From the NCBI GenBank assembly GCA_963765265.1, contig CAVXVN010000005.1, forward strand, positions 1 through 64,000: a DNA stretch of 64,000 nucleotides. The letters run 5' to 3'. This DNA comes from Bacillus_BD sp963765265 (GTDB lineage Bacteria > Bacillota > Bacilli > Bacillales > Cytobacillaceae). The translations under genes were made by a program, and so were the position numbers. Every line of letters starts with the position of its first letter. Positions within the stretch are counted from its first letter, which is position 1. Under the pieces are notes generated by a model. It made no database searches, was not told the origin of the DNA, and was given only the letters and a program-made list of their open reading frames with translations. Of the stretch, positions 19,868-30,057 are shown in pieces.

Positions 19868-20103
19868 AGACGTTTAATAAGGATAACCTATTGGATAAGA
19901 TCGTGGTTTATTACAAAAATTCCCCTTTCAGATTAAATTGATTGGGGTATTTTTATTTTTAAAACCTAAAAAAATTTATTCAAAACTTGTCACTGTATCA
20001 AAATTAGATAATACATTTTAATTTCTAGTAAAATGCAGTAATTAAAATAAATGTAAATGGTATAATGAATATTGATTTGAAGATAAATAACTGAAAACTG
20101 TGA

Positions 20104-20424
20104 ATGTTAAAAATAATAACTGAAAATACATATACAACCGTTCTTCGTATAATTTTCCTATGTGTATTCTCAATTATCACTATTAAATATTTTATACCTC
20201 AAACAATATGGATGGTAGGCGAATTTCCTTATCCAACAGAGTATTATAGTCTGAAAAAGATATTAATTGTTACAATATCTACCATTATCTTATTCATTGT
20301 GCTGTTTATTTATTATAAGTTGGTTATCATCAAGTTGAATAATAAACTTACAACTATAGTTACTTCTGGCTATTTACTTATTATCTTCGCTATCTATTTG
20401 AGCAGCTTCCCAATATGGATTTGA
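20104..20424 (+). CDS. Hypothetical three-helix membrane protein
   Basis: 106 residues with three hydrophobic helices (about 12-34, 57-82, 88-106). No family was recognised and the RBS is poor. It sits about 240 bases after the gtrB-like gene, in the place where a serotype-specific GtrC would lie, but it is too small and has no GtrC-like catalytic features. It could be a fragment. Confidence 0.45.
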   Translation: MLKIITENTYTTVLRIIFLCVFSIITIKYFIPQTIWMVGEFPYPTEYYSLKKILIVTISTIILFIVLFIYYKLVIIKLNNKLTTIVTSGYLLIIFAIYLSSFPIWI

Positions 20425-20513
20425 CAGATATAGATGCCTTAGACCGGCTACTTCCATGGTCAGCATCTTTGCCAGTATCTTGTATTTCTTTTAAAAGGTT
20501 CCCTAAATAATAA

Positions 20514-20553
20514 CTCAGGCCCCATCTAAATTATAGGTGGGGTCTATTTGACG
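20514..20553 (+). terminator. Terminator, plus strand
   Basis: GGCCCCATCTA pairs with TAGGTGGGGTC (G-U pairs allowed) around AATTA, followed by TATTTG. Confidence 0.65.
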
Positions 20554-20563
20554 CTTACGTTAA

Positions 20564-20608
20564 AAAAAGCTTATAGAGAATACTTTGTTCTCTACAAGCT
20601 ATAGTTTA
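20564..20608 (-). terminator. Terminator of the minus-strand glycosyltransferase group
   Basis: AAAAAAGCTTATAGAGAA / TTCTCTACAAGCT forms a hairpin whose T-run lies on the minus strand, just after the stop of the 20614-21879 gene. Confidence 0.75.
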
Positions 20609-20613
20609 GGGTT

Positions 20614-21879
20614 TCATGTTCTTAGTTTCTTCTTTACGGTTAACTTTTGAATTAGAAAATAAATAAAATACGAGCACAGAATAAAGACTACTGGCATAAG
20701 CGGTAAATTATATCGATCATACGCAAAGTAGTAACAATTTGTCAAAGTAAAATAGCCTAATATAAACACTAATAATAACACATCAGATCTAAACCTTTTA
20801 TTTATTAAAGATACCAGAATTCCAAGAAATCCACCAAATAAAATTATTTTGCTTACTTTATTTATTAGATCTGCTTTTATATTAAAAATTTCTATCCAGT
20901 AAAATTGTGTTCCCCAAAATATCTTAGGTTTTAATACAAACAGACTATATAAGTAATCTTTTGGATTTGTTGAAATCCATTCTTTTATTCTTTCCTTTGC
21001 TACTTTCTCCTGTTCTTTCATATTATAATAAGTATTTTGTCCTTTTGTTTCTTCATCAATTTTCTTTAATATAGAATCCATAGTTTCGCCAGGGAATCCA
21101 TTTCCTTGATATGTACCTAATAAAAGGGGGTTACCCGCACCCCCTGATAACGGAATAAATTCATTAAACAGTACATAATTTCTTATCCACCAAGGGCTCA
21201 TTACTAATAAAAGTGCTATTGTTGCAACTCCTAATTGTTTGAGCATTAACCTCATAGGATACTTAACTAATAATAAATATAAAAATAGCAATATTGGAAA
21301 TAAAGCTATTGTAGGTCTAATATATAGACTAAGGAAATAAAATAGTAATACCAAATAGAAAGATTTCCAGTCTTGTTTTTTTCCTAATTTTATTGAAAAG
21401 TAAAAAAGGAATAGAGATAAGGCTGTATAAGGTGACTCTGTAAGTAATAAATTATCTACTAAGATTTGAGGAATAAAGATAGCTAAAAGAAATGCTGCAA
21501 TGAGTCCTACATATTTGTTGAATATTATTGATCCTAGTTTATATGTTCCATATATAGATAATAAGCCAAATATAATCATGGTAATTTTAGCAGCATAAAC
21601 TCCAGTTACACCTTCTCCGAACAAGAGAAAAATAAATGCTAATAAAAATGTATGTCCTGGCATCATGTGAACTGTTGGCATATTTGGGTCATGATAAATA
21701 AACAATTGTTTTTCTAAAAAAATATAGGCACTTCTTCTATAACCCTCATCATCACTATTTAAATTTAAGCTTAGCCCATATTTATATAATGCAAAAAGTC
21801 TAATTGCTGCTGCTAAAATTAATAATAAGCATAGCAAAATATTTACTTTATTCCTTTTTAAAAAAGCACTTTTTTCCAA
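20614..21879 (-). CDS. GT39/ArnT-like membrane glycosyltransferase
   Basis: 421 residues with about 11 transmembrane helices. The first periplasmic-side loop carries SDDEGYRRSAYIFLEKQ, an acidic loop resembling the catalytic DE region of GT39/GT83 enzymes (PMT/ArnT type). These transfer a sugar from undecaprenyl phosphate to an extracytoplasmic acceptor. It is the last gene of a compact minus-strand set: GT2 lipid-sugar synthase, DUF2304 protein, SMR-type flippase and this transferase. This is a complete sugar-decoration module comparable in logic to arn or csbB-yfhO systems. Confidence 0.85.
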   Translation of the reverse strand: MEKSAFLKRNKVNILLCLLLILAAAIRLFALYKYGLSLNLNSDDEGYRRSAYIFLEKQLFIYHDPNMPTVHMMPGHTFLLAFIFLLFGEGVTGVYAAKITMIIFGLLSIYGTYKLGSIIFNKYVGLIAAFLLAIFIPQILVDNLLLTESPYTALSLFLFYFSIKLGKKQDWKSFYLVLLFYFLSLYIRPTIALFPILLFLYLLLVKYPMRLMLKQLGVATIALLLVMSPWWIRNYVLFNEFIPLSGGAGNPLLLGTYQGNGFPGETMDSILKKIDEETKGQNTYYNMKEQEKVAKERIKEWISTNPKDYLYSLFVLKPKIFWGTQFYWIEIFNIKADLINKVSKIILFGGFLGILVSLINKRFRSDVLLLVFILGYFTLTNCYYFAYDRYNLPLMPVVFILCSYFIYFLIQKLTVKKKLRT

Positions 21880-21919
21880 AAGATTCCCTCCAAATTTTTC
21901 TAATAAAATAGAGTCTATA

Positions 21920-22264
21920 TTATTTGGCTATCCAGTATACCCCGAACAATATTAATAAAAGCCCAATCAGTTGATTGATACTAATACTTTCTTTAAAAAA
22001 AATATATGCCCCTATTATAGCTAGAACATACGACAAACTTTGAACTGGGTATGCTATGCTTAGTGGTAATTTTGAAAGGATTACTAACCATACGCCAGTT
22101 GCAACAACATATAAAATTCCCCCTAGAATAAAATAGGGGGATAAGACAACCTGTACAATAGTATTGAAATTCCAAGTTGTTATTCCTAAAACAGCATATT
22201 TCCAAAGAAATTGGCCAGAAACTAATAATAGAATATTTAAGACAAGCAATAAAAATGGTGTCAT
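21920..22264 (-). CDS. SMR/EamA-type small membrane protein (lipid-linked sugar flippase candidate)
   Basis: 114 residues with four transmembrane helices, resembling EmrE/ArnE-F proteins: WLVILSKLPLSIAYPVQSLSYVLAIIGAYIFFKE and a final LIGLLLILFGVYWI helix. In glycan loci such proteins are proposed to flip undecaprenyl-phosphate sugars. The neighbouring GT2 and GT39 genes support that role here (inference). The gene is one base from the preceding gene's stop, so translation is probably coupled. Confidence 0.83.
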   Translation of the reverse strand: MTPFLLLVLNILLLVSGQFLWKYAVLGITTWNFNTIVQVVLSPYFILGGILYVVATGVWLVILSKLPLSIAYPVQSLSYVLAIIGAYIFFKESISINQLIGLLLILFGVYWIAK

Positions 22265-22265
22265 T

Positions 22266-22613
22266 TTAGTTCCCCTTTTCCTTTTCCTTTATTTCTTCTT
22301 TTAGTAGAGCGAATTCTTGAGCTAATGCTACAATTTGCTTATTTAATTTTGCATTTCTCCGAGTCAGGTCAAATATCATAATTAAACTAAATAATAAACC
22401 AAATAGGAATAATAATGAGGGAGCATAAAAAATACCTAGGAATTCAGCCATCCAATTTATTAATCCTGTGTTCCAACTTAAGAAGCCGAGAACTATACAA
22501 AGTCCAAACCATAAAAGAGAATCTTTTGTTTCTAAAATTCCTCTTCTAACAGATTCAAAAACAAATAGAAAAAGTAAACATATGATAATAAATGAAAAAG
22601 AAATTACTTTCAT
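22266..22613 (-). CDS. DUF2304-family membrane protein
   Basis: 115 residues: three hydrophobic helices (about 4-22, 32-50, 60-82) and a charged C-terminal coiled coil (RRNAKLNKQIVALAQEFALL). This layout and the FESVRRGILETKDSLLWFG segment match DUF2304 proteins, which are commonly found beside DPM1-like GT2 enzymes. Its function is unknown; it is probably an accessory subunit of the GT2 encoded three bases upstream. Confidence 0.83.
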   Translation of the reverse strand: MKVISFSFIIICLLFLFVFESVRRGILETKDSLLWFGLCIVLGFLSWNTGLINWMAEFLGIFYAPSLLFLFGLLFSLIMIFDLTRRNAKLNKQIVALAQEFALLKEEIKEKEKGN

Positions 22614-22615
22614 GC

Positions 22616-23344
22616 TTAGGACTCCTTAATTAATCTTTGCATTAGAATAGATAAAGTAACCTTTATCATATAGTAAACTGACTTTGTCGGGGTAATAGAA
22701 CTAGTACCTCCTTGTCTATCCTTCATATGAACCGAAACTTCTTGTACTTTTATACCTTTCTTTTTCAAATAAATTAGTACCTCTGGTTCTGGATAATCCC
22801 TAGGGTAATGTTCAGTGAATAGCTCAATAACCTTTCTATTTTTAGCTCTATAACCTGATGTAGGATCAGTAAATTTTTTACCAGTAAGAAGAAATAAAAG
22901 TGTACTAAAATAATAAATGCCGATTCGTCTAAATACACTTCCTTTATAGTCTGTGTTTTCAACAAATCTTGATCCTACAACCATATCAGCCTGTCCACTA
23001 ATTATTGGTAAAATTAGTGCTTTTAAATCTAACTCATTATGTTGGCCGTCTGCATCAAACTGTACTGCAATATCATAGTTGTTATAATAAGCATATTTAT
23101 AACCAGTTTGCATTCCCCCACCAATCCCTAAATTAATGGGCAAATTAATTAAATGAACTCCATATGACTCAACAATATCTGCAGTATGGTCTTTTGAACC
23201 ATCATTTACAACACATATATCTATAAAAGGAATTTCCTTCTTAACCTTTAATAAATTTTCTAAAGTCTGACCTATTGCTTCTTCCTCATTGTAGGCAGGG
23301 ACAATTATAAGTATTTTTTTTTCTGTAAAAATATTATTCGTCAA
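22616..23344 (-). CDS. DPM1-like GT2 glycosyltransferase
   Basis: 242 residues, single GT2 domain: ILIIVPAYNEEEAIGQTLENL, ICVVNDGSKDHT, INLGIGGGMQTGYKYA, VQFDADGQHNELDL (DXD), and DPTSGYRAKNRKVIEL. It lacks C-terminal helices, so it resembles dolichol-phosphate mannose synthase types that use a separate membrane partner; the DUF2304 protein next to it could be that partner. First gene of the four-gene minus-strand module. Confidence 0.88.
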   Translation of the reverse strand: MTNNIFTEKKILIIVPAYNEEEAIGQTLENLLKVKKEIPFIDICVVNDGSKDHTADIVESYGVHLINLPINLGIGGGMQTGYKYAYYNNYDIAVQFDADGQHNELDLKALILPIISGQADMVVGSRFVENTDYKGSVFRRIGIYYFSTLLFLLTGKKFTDPTSGYRAKNRKVIELFTEHYPRDYPEPEVLIYLKKKGIKVQEVSVHMKDRQGGTSSITPTKSVYYMIKVTLSILMQRLIKES

Positions 23345-23469
23345 GAATGAGTCCTCCTAGATAATGTTTTATTCCATTATAACATTATATAGAATAGTTA
23401 GAAGATTTTAAATAGAATAATATCTAATTTCCCTCGTGTGTAATTATTAAAACAACGTTTAAGTCGACT

Positions 23470-23775
23470 TTTGGATCTGGATCTAAGTCAATATCTTGGA
23501 CACAAATAAGTTAACTCAGGCTGATTGAAATTTAAATAGGTTACGTGATGGACTTCTTTCTTGTTTAAAATGGCATGAAAAGATTCAATACATGTGTTAT
23601 CGTAAGGGCAACCTTTGCGACTAAAAGATGGAATGATTTCCTGTTCTTTAAGCGCTTGGCTAAAATCTTCACTTGTGTATTGAGAGCCAAGATCTGTATG
23701 CAAAATGAGGCCAGGATTCGGCTGTTGAACAGAAACGGCATTGTCTAAAGCATGTAAAACAAGTTCAGTCGTCAT
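23470..23775 (-). mobile_element. IS3-family transposase OrfB fragment
   Basis: A minus-strand fragment of about 95 residues covers part of the DDE integrase core: LILHTDLGSQYTSEDF (second Asp) and PYDNTCIESFHAILNKKE (Glu). The first Asp region, the N-terminus and the C-terminus are missing, so it cannot be active. It lies in an intergenic break between two polysaccharide modules, marking a past insertion or recombination site. Confidence 0.85.
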
Positions 23776-23840
23776 GGAACGAGAGAAAGAATATTGAAAC
23801 TAATGAGCTAAAAAACAGGGAAATCCCAAGGTGGATTGAT

Positions 23841-23891
23841 AAAAAAGACGACTTCACATTCAAAAAACTGAATGTAAGTCGTCTTTTTTAA
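23841..23891. terminator. Long perfect hairpin, bidirectional terminator
   Basis: AAAAAAGACGACTT...ACATTC / GAATGTAAGTCGTCTTTTTT, with stems interrupted only at one position. A second hairpin follows at about 23893-23941 (GAGGC / GCCTC with inner ACTAAAAAAC / GTTTTTCAGT). The pair may belong to an IS end. Confidence 0.75.
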
Positions 23892-23939
23892 TGAGGCTAT
23901 CTTATTTACTAAAAAACGTCAGTTTTTCAGTGGCCTCGT

Positions 23940-25410
23940 TTAACTTTGCGGGGGTGCTTTTTTAAACTTTATCTTTAAACTACTGAGACTTCTTTTAATG
24001 AACATGTAAAAAGTATAGATACCAAAACTTTGTATAATGATAAAACTTGGTATGATAAAATACCGATATCTTGATTGTATTTCAATTAAAAGATGGATAG
24101 ATACATATCCTAAGATTAACAGAATAAATAATAAATGATTCGTATTTCCATAAGAGTTGTCTTTGGCAAGTTTAATCGTTGAAATGATTCCAAATAATAG
24201 TAAGCAAATGCTCATTAGCCTTTCCAATATATTGAAACTGTTAACGATATTCTTTTCGTAAAAGTGCCCCATACTCCATTGCAGGGACGCATCGTTAGCT
24301 GCCCACATTATATCGAGTTTGTTTTTGAATAGCTCCCACAAATTGTTCGGGTTAGAAATCCTTTCTTTGATTAATTCCATTTCAGCGGCTTTTCGTTCAT
24401 CTCCAATGGGAAACTGACTTACATAACTAAGCGTCTTCACTGGAATATTGTCCATTTGTATCATGATTGAATCCTAATACAAATTTCCACATAGTATCTC
24501 GATTGGATAAAGAATACTGGGTTACATCAGTAGAAATCAATAATTGACTTATTGAAGTATGTACGATGAAGAAAACGGCAATTAAACCGATAAATTTTTT
24601 GACCGTAATCCATTTTTGTTTTCTATCTACTCCTAAAAATTTGGTAATGAAAAGATAAATACCAATTGCTAAAAGAATAAGACTTCCTAGAGGTCGAATG
24701 ATATCACCTAATGATAAAAGAATTCCTACGTATAACCAGATATATTTTTTAGAATTGTCATCTATAATCAGTAAATAAAAGGCTAGATAAAATAAGAATG
24801 TGGCTAAATGTTGATTGGTTAAGACTGAAGTCATAGCAATACTAGGTATAAAGATTGCATAAAGAGTACCAGCAACACGTCCGGTCACTTCGTTAAACAA
24901 TTTAGCAGTAATTTTATAGGTAAGTATAGTAATTCCTACGGAGTAAAATACATTTAATAATTTTAATAGAAACGGCCCTTCGCCAAAAAGGTTAATCACA
25001 ATGGATTGATACATTGTAAATCCTAATTGATATACCCAAGTTGAAAAGTAAGTTCCTTGACTAAAGCTAAAATCTCCATTTGCTGCACTAATAGCACTCT
25101 GATACATCATGCCGAAATCAGATACGATCGGAGTATTAACGGTAAAGATCCAAACAAGCCGTATACCTAACGATAATAGAATTAAGGAAATAAGAAAAGA
25201 TCTTTTACTTAAATATCTGTTCGCCAAAATAAAGATCATAATAAATAATAATAAAAAAAGGCAGATACCTAAAAAATGTATTCATTTAAAACCATAACTA
25301 TTGATCATGAAAGAAATAGAGTTCCACAATGTTATGGTAAAAAAGAGCATACATAATACATATAATAATTTTGATGAAAAGATTTGAAATAAATTAAGCT
25401 TATTGTTCAC
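23940..25410 (-). CDS. GT39-like polytopic membrane glycosyltransferase (two frameshifts)
   Basis: The true start is probably GTG 25410: CGGAGGAAG lies immediately upstream, and the frame reads VNNKLNLFQIFSSKLLYVL. It meets a stop near 25283 and coding then continues in another frame (NEYIFLGICLFLLLF, then ANRYLSKRSFLISLILL) and shifts again near 24440 (DTNGQYSS into DNIPVKTLSYVSQF). The combined protein of about 485 residues has about 12 transmembrane helices with an acidic first loop (TPIVSDFGMMYQSA), as in GT39/GT83 enzymes. It would act on lipid-linked sugar donors outside the membrane. Confidence 0.72.
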
Positions 25411-25620
25411 AAGTCTTCCTCCGTAAGTTCAAAAATTAACTACGTTATTTGTTCGTGATCGTCCTTTGAATATTCTACCAGTACTCTTTCGTGATTTCAG
25501 TAAAAAAGGGAATATAACTAAAAAAACAATTATATTGCAATTATAAAAGGATATCCTAAAATTCGTTCATTCAGTCAGATGTTATTCTTTCTGGTAAATT
25601 AAATAATGGATGTTTGTAAC

Positions 25621-25655
25621 GCAAAAAAGGCAGGCTCACAGCCTGCCTTTTTTGC
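25621..25655. terminator. Strong bidirectional terminator
   Basis: A perfect hairpin: GCAAAAAAGGCAGGC / GCCTGCCTTTTTTGC around TCACA, with A- and T-runs on either side. It follows the stop of the Wzy-like gene read on the minus strand. Confidence 0.92.
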
Positions 25656-25674
25656 GTATTTGGTATGAAACGTA

Positions 25675-27036
25675 TCATTGAGTTGGATGGTTCTTAAGTT
25701 CAACATATAAAAGGGCGAGAATGGAACCAAAGAATATACTAACGGATGGAGCAGTAAAAACATGTCCGGCCGTATATGAAATGCCCAATCCCAACAATAA
25801 AGATACTAAAATAAAAATATAGTTTGGTTCGAAAATTAATTTTATGTTTTTCAGAAAAGCCATTGCCGTCTTTAATAATACGAAAAGGAACGAACCAATG
25901 TAAGCAATAAATCCGATAATCCCTAATGAATAAAAGAGGTCATAAAAGTCCATTTCAATCATTTTAGGTTCCTTTGAGTAATTACCTGAATATCCCATTC
26001 CAAATAATTTCTGTGCAATAGGCGCTTCGGCAAATTGTCTTTGATGCTCGGCAAGATAATCCTCACGGCTGCTTAAAATGAGATTTTCTACTTGTTTTTT
26101 ATTAACTTGTGGTTTTGTCTTTTTTGGTTGTTGTTCTTTAGGATTCACATTTTCTTCTGGCTGATCAAAGGTAATCCCCAACAATTGCATATGAGCAAAA
26201 GTGTTCGTAAAGAATGGAGTAAAGGGAGTAATGAGAATTAAGACGAAAAATAACACAACAGAGATGATCCCATTTGTAAAGAAACCTTTATCTCGTTTAC
26301 GAAACCAGCTAATCCAACAAGTTACCACAGCTGCAAGTAAACCAATGAGTAAAGCGCCATAGCCGACCTTTGTTCCTAACATGAGTAGTGAAAAGGCAGT
26401 AAGTAGGACCGGGATCCAATGGTAAATGGATGACAGTCTTATGGTTCTTTTAATGGCGATCATTAAGCTAATTGGGAATAAAATGGCCAAAATAGCACCA
26501 AGATCATTTGCGGCATAAAACCATCCTGTATACCCAATTTTTGTCCAATCATAAGCGGTTAAACTTGTGTTCGTCGCGATGGAAATAATCATAACCAAAT
26601 CGTAAACCAAAAGAGCGTAAAGAATGTATTTTATAAAATGATGTACACTCGATTTTCCGATCTTTTTAAAGAAGATTAAATAAGTGAAAAGCATAATTTG
26701 TGCATACACAATCTTCCCAAGAAACTTTACTTCATCCATCAAAATAAATTGTTCCTTCATTAAGAAATTCACGACAAGATTAACGACTAGAACAATTGCT
26801 AAACCTATCAAATAGATAAGGATTTTGCTCTTTCTATTTTTTACTTGATAGAGAAGAATATAAACCATACAAGCAAACATCACCAAGAATCTTAAGAAAA
26901 TTCCAAAAGTAGCTGCGTCATTGAGAAATTCAAGGCTAATCGTTGTTAATACATCTATGATTGGCTGTAAAGTAATAAATATCAAGAGAAAGATCTCAAA
27001 TTTATTCAAGACACCCTGATCACTTGCAAATTTCAT
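25675..27036 (-). CDS. O-antigen polymerase/ligase-like membrane protein (paralogue)
   Basis: 453 residues, GGAGGA before ATG 27036. About 11 transmembrane helices with a large hydrophilic loop (EENVNPKEQQPKKTKPQ). It shares KIGYTGWFYAANDLGA, GTKVGYGALLIG and AQKLFGMGYSGNYSKEPK with the protein encoded at 14056-15435, so the two are clear paralogues. Presence of two sets (this one with the MurJ paralogue at 28507, the other with that at 9997) suggests two polymer export/assembly routes or one duplicated system. Confidence 0.83.
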   Translation of the reverse strand: MKFASDQGVLNKFEIFLLIFITLQPIIDVLTTISLEFLNDAATFGIFLRFLVMFACMVYILLYQVKNRKSKILIYLIGLAIVLVVNLVVNFLMKEQFILMDEVKFLGKIVYAQIMLFTYLIFFKKIGKSSVHHFIKYILYALLVYDLVMIISIATNTSLTAYDWTKIGYTGWFYAANDLGAILAILFPISLMIAIKRTIRLSSIYHWIPVLLTAFSLLMLGTKVGYGALLIGLLAAVVTCWISWFRKRDKGFFTNGIISVVLFFVLILITPFTPFFTNTFAHMQLLGITFDQPEENVNPKEQQPKKTKPQVNKKQVENLILSSREDYLAEHQRQFAEAPIAQKLFGMGYSGNYSKEPKMIEMDFYDLFYSLGIIGFIAYIGSFLFVLLKTAMAFLKNIKLIFEPNYIFILVSLLLGLGISYTAGHVFTAPSVSIFFGSILALLYVELKNHPTQ

Positions 27037-27205
27037 CTAATAAATCCTCCATTAATAGTATTATCCTCTAGTAGGATACACTATTTTCACCATTCAGTAA
27101 ATGAAAATTGCCTTGTTTTATGGTTCAAATCGTCTTTAGAGTCTTACGCTATTTGTTGTAATAAAGATGAAGGTAAATTATAATGTCTTGAGACTTGCTT
27201 AAAGA

Positions 27206-28487
27206 TTGGGGTTATCGAAATTGGCCAATAAATTTAAACAATACAGTAGTAAAATTAAAAGTTCCATTCAAAAGAATGGGATAAAAAACACATTTCTCAC
27301 AATCTATGGAAGAACGTTATTCAAGAAGGTTGGAAATTATCAGACAGGCCGTGACTTGCAGCGTACGATTGAAGATTTTTATACGAAGAATAAATGATTT
27401 GTATCAAGACCAACAAATAAAAGGCCTTGCGATCATCACATCCGCTATGGAATTTGAAGAGGTCTATAATCAGAGGACCATTAATTTAGCCAAGTATTAT
27501 AGTGAAAATGACTATGCTGTTATTTACGTGACATGGCAATGGGATCCTTACGAAAAACACGAGAAGGATTATCAGAAAGTATTTAAAAATATTGTTCAAT
27601 TACCATTATTTGATTTCATCTATATGCTACCAAAACTAAATGAAACCATTAAAGTAGAAGATAAGTCTTATTTTATGACCTTTCCAGCAGAACCTTTTGT
27701 CGACATGATCCCAACATTACGAGCAGATGGATATAACATTGTTTATGATATGATGGATGAATGGGAAGAATTTTATAAAGTGGGACAAGCATCCTGGTTT
27801 ACGAAGCAGCTCGAAGAAAAGGCTATCAAAGATAGTGATCTTGTGCTTGCTGTGTCTAAGCCATTAAAATATAAATACGAGTATATCCGCAAAGATATTA
27901 TTGTTTTAGGAAATGGCTATAGTAAAAATGTATCTGGATCCAAAAATATTTCCTTGAAAACGGAAGCTTCAGATGGGCTGATCCATCTTGGTTACTTTGG
28001 ACATATGACCGATTCTTGGTTCGATTGGGACATTGTATTTTCATTAGCAGAAGATGATCGCTATTTTATCCATCTTATCGGCTATGGAATGTCTGAAGAG
28101 TTAGAGAAACGTGTTTCAGGCCTTTCAAATATGAAATACTATGGAAAAGTCCATCCTAGTCAGCTTGAAGAATTTGTTCGCCATTGGCATGTTGGAATGA
28201 TTCCGTTTCAAAAGAGTACTCTTTCAGAAGCAGTGGATCCGATTAAGATTTATGAATATTTATATTTTGGTTTGCCTACAGTCTCTTCAGGAATTCCACA
28301 TATCGGTGACTATCCTTTAGTAATACACTGTGAAAATGCAGAAGATTTTAAAGAAGCCATCCATACTATGTATCAAACCATCATAAATGGGTCGAGACAT
28401 GATCATGAGGAGTTAGAGTCATTTTTAGAGAATGCTACATGGGAAAAAAGGTTCCAATTTATTGAGGAGAAACTACTTCTAATTTAA
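27206..28487 (+). CDS. GT-B glycosyltransferase, TuaH/GumK-like (one frameshift)
   Basis: The N-terminal 60 residues (27206-27395, MGLSKLANKFKQYSSKI) and the rest from about 27390 are in different frames and overlap, so one indel splits about 425 residues. Features: IKGLAIITSAMEFEEVYNQR, YVTWQWDPYEKHEKDY, NIVYDMMDEWEEFYKVGQ, DLVLAVSKPLKYKY and the donor region VDPIKIYEYLYFGLPTVSSG. The DxxDEWEEF and KIYEYL patterns resemble teichuronic acid enzyme TuaH; I give no symbol because the match is from memory. It heads a plus-strand group with the second flippase. Confidence 0.72.
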
Positions 28488-28506
28488 ACAGACGCGAGGA
28501 ATAGGT

Positions 28507-29977
28507 ATGTCAACATTAATGAAAGCGGGTATTATCACGGTCATCCTTTCTTTGATATTGAAGCTTTCGGGCTTCTTAAGAGAAAGTATTATTGCAATGG
28601 AATTTGGCGCATCTGCTGAAAATGACGGTTATATCATTGCATTTTCTATTATTACTTTAATTGTCATTATGACAACAGACGGTTTTAATAGTGTTTTTCT
28701 ACCATTATTTATAAAAGATAAGAATAAAAATGAAAAAGTAAGTATAAAGAATGCGAATGGGATTTTGAATTATACGATTATTTTTATGATCCTTCTTTCG
28801 ATTATTTCTTATTTTCTTGTTCCATATTTAATTCCTCTCATTTTTGGAAATATGAGCCAAGGAACAGAGTTAGTGGCTGTACGTTTGACAAAGTTTTTTG
28901 TCCTATTTTTGAGTGTTATAACGGTTAATGGAATGTTAGAGTCGTATCTGCAATCCTACCGAAGCTTTATTCCAACTCAGGTGTCACGCCTATTAGCTAC
29001 CTTGACCGGTGCTTTTTTTGCGTACTTCTTTTCTTCCTTCTGGGGAATCGATAGTTTGGCGTATGGTTTTATTGTCGGGGTTCTATTAGGCATCATGATC
29101 CAGATCATCAATTTAAAGAAGCTTGGATACAAATGGGAGCTTACCCTTTCGATCGAAAAGGATTTCAGAAATTCATTTTTAACCTTATTTATACCAGCTG
29201 TTTTAAGTGCTGTTGTAGGGCAAATTAATGTTACCGTTAATCGAATATTTGCTTCCGGAACCTTTGAAGGAGCCGTTACGTATTTAAATAATGCTTCATT
29301 AATTGTCAGCATTCCCACATGCTATTTTTGGTACGACGATCGTGGCGATCATTTTTACATTGCTTTCTGAAAATGTGGGGGAAAAGAAGAAGTTTCAGGA
29401 TACCGTCTTTTTTGGCTTTCAGCTCATGACACTCGTTCTTATCCCGTTAACCTTTGGATTGATTGTAGTGGGTCAGGCAGTCATCGGGTTTATTTACGAA
29501 AGAGGAGCCTTTACGTTAGAAGATACCAAAATGACTTACGATGCCATGTTAGCCTATTTGCCGCTCATTTATTCACAAGGTCTGCAAATGATCGTATTGA
29601 AAGCACTTTATGCAAAAGGAAAAACCGCATTGATTTTTAAATTAAGTATCGTCACCATTATTTGTAATGTGATTGCCAACTACTTTTTAGTCAATTCTAT
29701 GGGCTATCTAGGGCCTGCCATCGCAAGTTCCATCATTGCCATTATATCTTTAGTGCTTTCTGCCATTGAAATGTATAAGGATTTTGATAAGGAAGAACTA
29801 TACAAAAGTATCCGTATGTTCATGAGAATTTTACTTCCCAGTGCAATCATGGCAGTAGGAGTATGGTTTCTATATACAAGTGTTGGAAAATATTTAGATT
29901 CATACCTTTGGATACTTGTTACACATGGATTAGCAGGTATAATATTTTATATACTATTATTGCGATTTCTTATATAA
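28507..29977 (+). CDS. MurJ/MviN-like flippase, second copy (one frameshift)
   Basis: GAGGAATAGGT precedes ATG 28507. The protein shares the family core with the 9997-11559 product (LKLSGFLRESIIAMEFGAS, DGFNSVFLPLFIKD, AVVGQINVTVNRIFASG). The frame shifts near 29320 (VSIPT into FPHAIFGTTIVAIIFTLLSE), giving about 490 residues overall and about 14 helices. It presumably exports lipid-linked repeat units made by the adjacent glycosyltransferases. The matching order, glycosyltransferase next to MurJ-like next to further GT genes, mirrors the first cluster. Confidence 0.82.
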
Positions 29978-30057
29978 AGAAGGATTTAATAAATTATTGG
30001 AACTAGTCCCTAAAAAATTATTAAAGCTATTAAAGAAGTAGAGATGAGTGATACAAT

